Assembly (NCBI GenBank): GCA_027356675.1
Contig: DAHVXO010000320.1
Coordinates: 1 to 15,778 of the forward strand
Length of the DNA: 15,778 nt
Reading direction: 5' to 3'
From: Symbiobacteriaceae bacterium
GTDB taxonomy: Bacteria > Bacillota_E > Symbiobacteriia > Symbiobacteriales > Symbiobacteriaceae
Both the position numbers and the translations under genes were made by a program. The notes beneath the pieces were generated by a model that saw only the letters and a program-made list of their open reading frames with translations, ran no database searches and had not been told where the DNA came from. Below are positions 13,366-15,778 of the stretch, one piece after another (position 1 is the stretch's first letter; each line of letters opens with the position of its first letter).

Positions 13366-14250
13366 CTAGCGTCCCCGTTGGAGAGTCTCGTACAGTGGAT
13401 TGCCCGGGCCGAGGAACACCTTGGTCCCCTCCGGCAGGTTCGTCAACGCCTTCGTGGCTTCCAATTGCTGATAGAGGGCCGGGTCGGGCACTGCACTGCG
13501 CAGGATCTGCAGGGCCGCGGCGTCAGCCTCGCCGCGGCGCTTGCCATCGTACTCGTTGGCTTCGCCGGCGATCTCGCCGGCCTTCTTGGTGGTTCTGGCA
13601 TTGATCTCGGCGACCTGGGCCCGTGCCTGCGCGGTAATCTGCTCCGCCAGTGCGCTGACGGCCTGGACCTGAGACTTCAGGGCAGCCTCCTTGGCGCTGG
13701 GTTGCAGGTCCACCTCGGCTAGACGGATTTCCTTGACCTCGATGCCAAACTGGGACAGCTTCTTGTTCGTGCGTACGATGGTCTCCTTGAAGATGGACTC
13801 TGCCTCGGACGAGCCCTTCCTGGTAACACCGACCTTGATCGCTTGCGAGTCAAGGCCCCGCAAGGCTTCCTTTACATCGCTGTAGGCGATGTTATCGACC
13901 TGCCGGGTGCCCGGGCTCGGATCTGTGGTGGCGAAGGCTTTCCAGTATAATTCCGGGTCGGAGATGACCCATGGGATGGCAAAGTTGACGTCGAACTGCA
14001 CACCGTCGACGCTGGCGACATGGGATTTATCCGAGAGATAGGGGAAGGATGCCCTGGTGATACTCACCAGGTGGTTGATGCCAGGCACGGTGACATAGCG
14101 TCCGGGCGTCAGGTCCTTACTCAGGATCTTGCCGCCGGAGCTCACGCGCAGCCCCACGGAGTTCGGCTCGATTACGTTTGTGAATGCTGCGAAACCAATC
14201 AGGCCGATGAAAAGGAAGCCGGCGAGCATAGGACCGAGAAACTTGTTCAT
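13366..14250 (-). CDS. SPFH/Band 7 protein, HflC-like
   Basis: Membrane-anchored SPFH protein of 294 residues, near HflC (about 330). One N-terminal transmembrane segment (about 6-24, GPMLAGFLFIGLIGFAAF) precedes the Band 7 domain, which shows EPNSVGLRVSSGGK, LTPGRYVTVPG and DVNFAIPWVI. A long charged helix follows (about 180-250, alanine/glutamate-rich with AEQITAQARAQVAEINARTT), the coiled coil typical of SPFH oligomers. In E. coli HflK and HflC form a cage around the FtsH protease; whether this pair does so is inference. The upstream gene on the strand is a second SPFH protein 29 bases away, giving the HflK-HflC order. The start ATG 14250 is preceded by AGAAGGAGCG. The operon ends in a strong terminator after this stop. 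Confidence 0.85.
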   Translation of the reverse strand: MNKFLGPMLAGFLFIGLIGFAAFTNVIEPNSVGLRVSSGGKILSKDLTPGRYVTVPGINHLVSITRASFPYLSDKSHVASVDGVQFDVNFAIPWVISDPELYWKAFATTDPSPGTRQVDNIAYSDVKEALRGLDSQAIKVGVTRKGSSEAESIFKETIVRTNKKLSQFGIEVKEIRLAEVDLQPSAKEAALKSQVQAVSALAEQITAQARAQVAEINARTTKKAGEIAGEANEYDGKRRGEADAAALQILRSAVPDPALYQQLEATKALTNLPEGTKVFLGPGNPLYETLQRGR

Positions 14251-14279
14251 GATGAGCGCTCCTTCTGGCCAAGTAGCAG

Positions 14280-15266
14280 TTAATTGTTCATGGGAAGGTA
14301 CTTGACCGTAGAACCGTCCTCGCGCATCAGGTAAATCTGGATGCCCTTCTTCCCGATCAAACTCTCCAGGGCCTCCCAGTAGAGTTTCTTGCTGGCCAGA
14401 TCGGGGTTGGCCTTGTATTGCTCGTACCAGGAGCTGAACTGTTTGGCTGAGCCGTTGGCAGAGCCCACGGTCAGACTGTAGTACCTGTCCGCTTCGGCCT
14501 TCTTGCTGGTGGCATCGGCTGTGGCGTTGGCTACCCCGGTTTCATATTTGGTCTGGGCCGTCTTGATGTCCGCTTCGGCCTGGGACCTGGCCGTGGCGAC
14601 CTTGTTGTAGGATTCCATGACGGAGGACGGCGCTTTGACGTTCTGCAGGTTCACCGACTGCACCTTGGCGCCGAGATCCATATCCTTCAGAAAAATGTCT
14701 ACGTTCGTCTTGACCTCGTCCTGGATGTCGCCCTGGGTCTTGGACTGGAGCCCTTCGTCCAGGGTGTGCTCACCGAAGCCCCGAATCAGCGAACTGGCTA
14801 CGATGGAACGGATCAGTTCGTTCCGGTTCTTGGACCCGTAGACCCACTTGAACGGGTCGGTGGGGATGAGGTTGACCACGGCTTCGGCATGGATGTAGAA
14901 GCTATCCTTGGTGAGGTCCTCAGCTTCGGTGGGAAGCTCCCTGTACTGGGGCGGCTTACCGTCTGCCCCCGCGGTCTGGGTCCGAAAACCGAACTCGACC
15001 GAGTCGGGGCGGTTCATATTGACCTTCACGACAGTAGAGGCGGCGAAGCCCCTGGGGTTGGCGTAGTGCCAACCGGGGTCGGAAACCACCTTGGTCTTGC
15101 CGGATTGACTGACCACTGCGGCCGTGCCGGCGGGCAGCGTGTAGATGCCTGTGGACAGCCAGCCCAGGAGCGCTACCACGGCCAGTGCTGTGGTCGCCTT
15201 GCCAATCAGTGGGCCCTGGGCCGCGACCTGCTTGGCGTAGTCGTCGGGTGCGAATCGATCGGACAT
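14280..15266 (-). CDS. SPFH/Band 7 protein, HflK-like
   Basis: Membrane SPFH protein of 328 residues, first in the pair. A short charged cytoplasmic head (MSDRFAPDDYAKQVAAQG) leads to a transmembrane segment at about 25-42 (TALAVVALLGWLSTGIYTLP). The Band 7 domain follows with AGTAAVVSQSGKTKVVSDPGWHY, which is a usual membrane-proximal strand pattern, then DSFYIHAEAVVNLIP. A glutamate/alanine-rich helix (about 215-265, SQAEADIKTAQTKYETGVA) is the oligomerisation coiled coil. The glycine- and proline-rich N-terminus of E. coli HflK is absent. ATG 15266 has AAGGAGGA about seven bases upstream. The gene has a long structured 5' leader. The assignment to HflK rather than a general prohibitin rests on gene order and partner. 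Confidence 0.85.
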   Translation of the reverse strand: MSDRFAPDDYAKQVAAQGPLIGKATTALAVVALLGWLSTGIYTLPAGTAAVVSQSGKTKVVSDPGWHYANPRGFAASTVVKVNMNRPDSVEFGFRTQTAGADGKPPQYRELPTEAEDLTKDSFYIHAEAVVNLIPTDPFKWVYGSKNRNELIRSIVASSLIRGFGEHTLDEGLQSKTQGDIQDEVKTNVDIFLKDMDLGAKVQSVNLQNVKAPSSVMESYNKVATARSQAEADIKTAQTKYETGVANATADATSKKAEADRYYSLTVGSANGSAKQFSSWYEQYKANPDLASKKLYWEALESLIGKKGIQIYLMREDGSTVKYLPMNN

Positions 15267-15622
15267 GTTGGGTCCTCCTTGTGGTCTGGTACGGTCTCGG
15301 CCGGTATGGCCGCGGCCGAGACCGTTTTCGTCAGCAGGGGCTTCGACTGGTCTGGCAGGGTCGAACCCCCTCGGCCTTCGTGGCCCTCCTGGAGAAGCCG
15401 CGGCGTGTTCTGCCTGCTCCTGTTTGGCGAAACTTCATATTTACCCCCACGGAGTCGACATCTCACAAGAGTTAGCGGGGTGACGGTTTGGTTCAGTCAG
15501 CCACTGGCTCTTCGGGTTGCAAAGGCAACCTTCCCGGTGATTTACCGCTCTGCTTGATGCTATTTGACGGCAGGTCGCGTTTACCTGTGCGACATTATGT
15601 AAATTTAAAGAAACCGTTCGAA
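15267..15622 (-). promoter_or_regulatory. Promoter and long structured leader of the SPFH operon
   Basis: Minus strand -10 CATAAT (15599-15594) has TTCGAA 17 bases upstream at 15622-15617, giving a start near 15587 and about 320 bases of leader. It contains a stem GGTTGC/GCAACC (15530-15525 with 15520-15515), a stem AGCC/GGCT at 15509-15499, and a large hairpin ACGGTCTCGGCC/GGCCGAGACCGT (15325-15314 with 15302-15291) ending 11 bases before the ribosome site. A 35-codon ORF (15438-15331, MKFRQTGAGRTRRG...) lies inside it. I cannot assign the leader to a known riboswitch class. Confidence 0.4.
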
Positions 15623-15634
15623 TCATGCTGTCCG

Positions 15635-15694
15635 TGGACCGATCGAGTCCATCTGCGGTCTCCTGCCGCTGCGGGCAGGAGGTCCCAGGGACCC
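15635..15694 (+). other. Three adjacent hairpins near the window end
   Basis: TGGAC/GTCCA (15635-15639, 15647-15651), CTCCTGCC/GGCAGGAG (15660-15667, 15674-15681) and GGTCC/GGACC (15682-15694) follow one another. They may belong to the leader of a plus-strand gene starting near 15772, where an ATG follows a GGGGGG stretch, but the window ends after two codons and nothing can be said of that gene. Confidence 0.3.
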
Positions 15695-15778
15695 CTAATC
15701 CGGCTGGAACGGGGTTACTGTTTTAGGGCGGCCGACAAGGGTCAAGAATGGAAGACCAGGGGGGTACGCTATGCAGGA

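Noticed and set aside
15440..15570. Possible c-di-AMP (ydaO) riboswitch
   Set aside because: Only short fragments such as GCTAACTC match; the GGAGGAACC and GGGGTTAATC core segments are absent, so I do not call it.
15611..15630. GTTCGAATC resembling a tRNA T-arm
   Set aside because: No matching acceptor, D or anticodon arms can be formed on either side; it more likely contains the -35 element of the SPFH promoter.
1..15778. Insertion sequences, prophage, CRISPR array, defence system
   Set aside because: No transposase, integrase, Cas or phage-type genes and no regularly spaced repeats were seen.

Overview
The window looks like a high-GC, Gram-positive-type chromosome, most like the deep-branching Firmicutes (a Symbiobacterium/Sulfobacillus-type organism is my inference, not shown). 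The reasons are strong GGAGG-type ribosome binding sites, several GTG and TTG starts, a T-box leader, a BacA-type UppP, a PgcA-type sugar phosphomutase, and translational overlaps in operons. It is mostly housekeeping and accessory metabolism. I see no phage, IS element, CRISPR array, tRNA or rRNA.

Layout. 1-610: the tail of an upstream gene with its terminator, then a decayed short-chain dehydrogenase. 607-1644 (-): Tat-exported metallophosphoesterase. 1743-1964 (-): a small, easily missed gene resembling the ribosome-rescue factors ArfA/BrfA, with an intrinsic terminator inside its reading frame. 1987-2427 (-): YaiI/YqxD protein. 2661-3446 (+): uppP. 3492-5518 (-): PIG-L deacetylase-GNAT pair. 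5741-5989 (+): a glutaredoxin with an in-frame TGA in place of the first active-site Cys and a SECIS-like hairpin just after it, so probably a selenoprotein. 6050-6415 (-): unknown protein. 6602-8317 (+): phosphoglucomutase/phosphomannomutase. 8336-8837 (-): a complete-looking T-box leader (probable His specifier) that now leads only to a 21-codon ORF. 8879-12130 (+): TetR regulator with a palindromic operator and a paaABCD cluster for phenylacetyl-CoA epoxidation, in which paaA carries one in-frame TAG. 12158-12331 (-): possible small protein. 12451-13272 (+): RidA-Nudix fusion. 13366-15266 (-): an HflK/HflC-like SPFH pair behind a long structured leader. 15600-15778: hairpins and perhaps the start of another gene.

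How it works together. TetR and paaABCD form one overlapping transcription unit with a terminator after paaD. The reductase PaaE and the rest of the phenylacetate pathway are not in the window. The two SPFH proteins are an operon, as are the PIG-L and GNAT genes. UppP recycles the undecaprenyl carrier and the phosphomutase supplies sugar 1-phosphates, both broadly linked to envelope synthesis, but they are not one operon.

The most interesting signals involve translation: a UGA probably read as selenocysteine, a rescue-factor gene whose own mRNA is built to lack a stop codon, an orphan T-box, and an amber codon in paaA. The first two are well supported by the sequence itself. The T-box is clear but its lost target is unknown.
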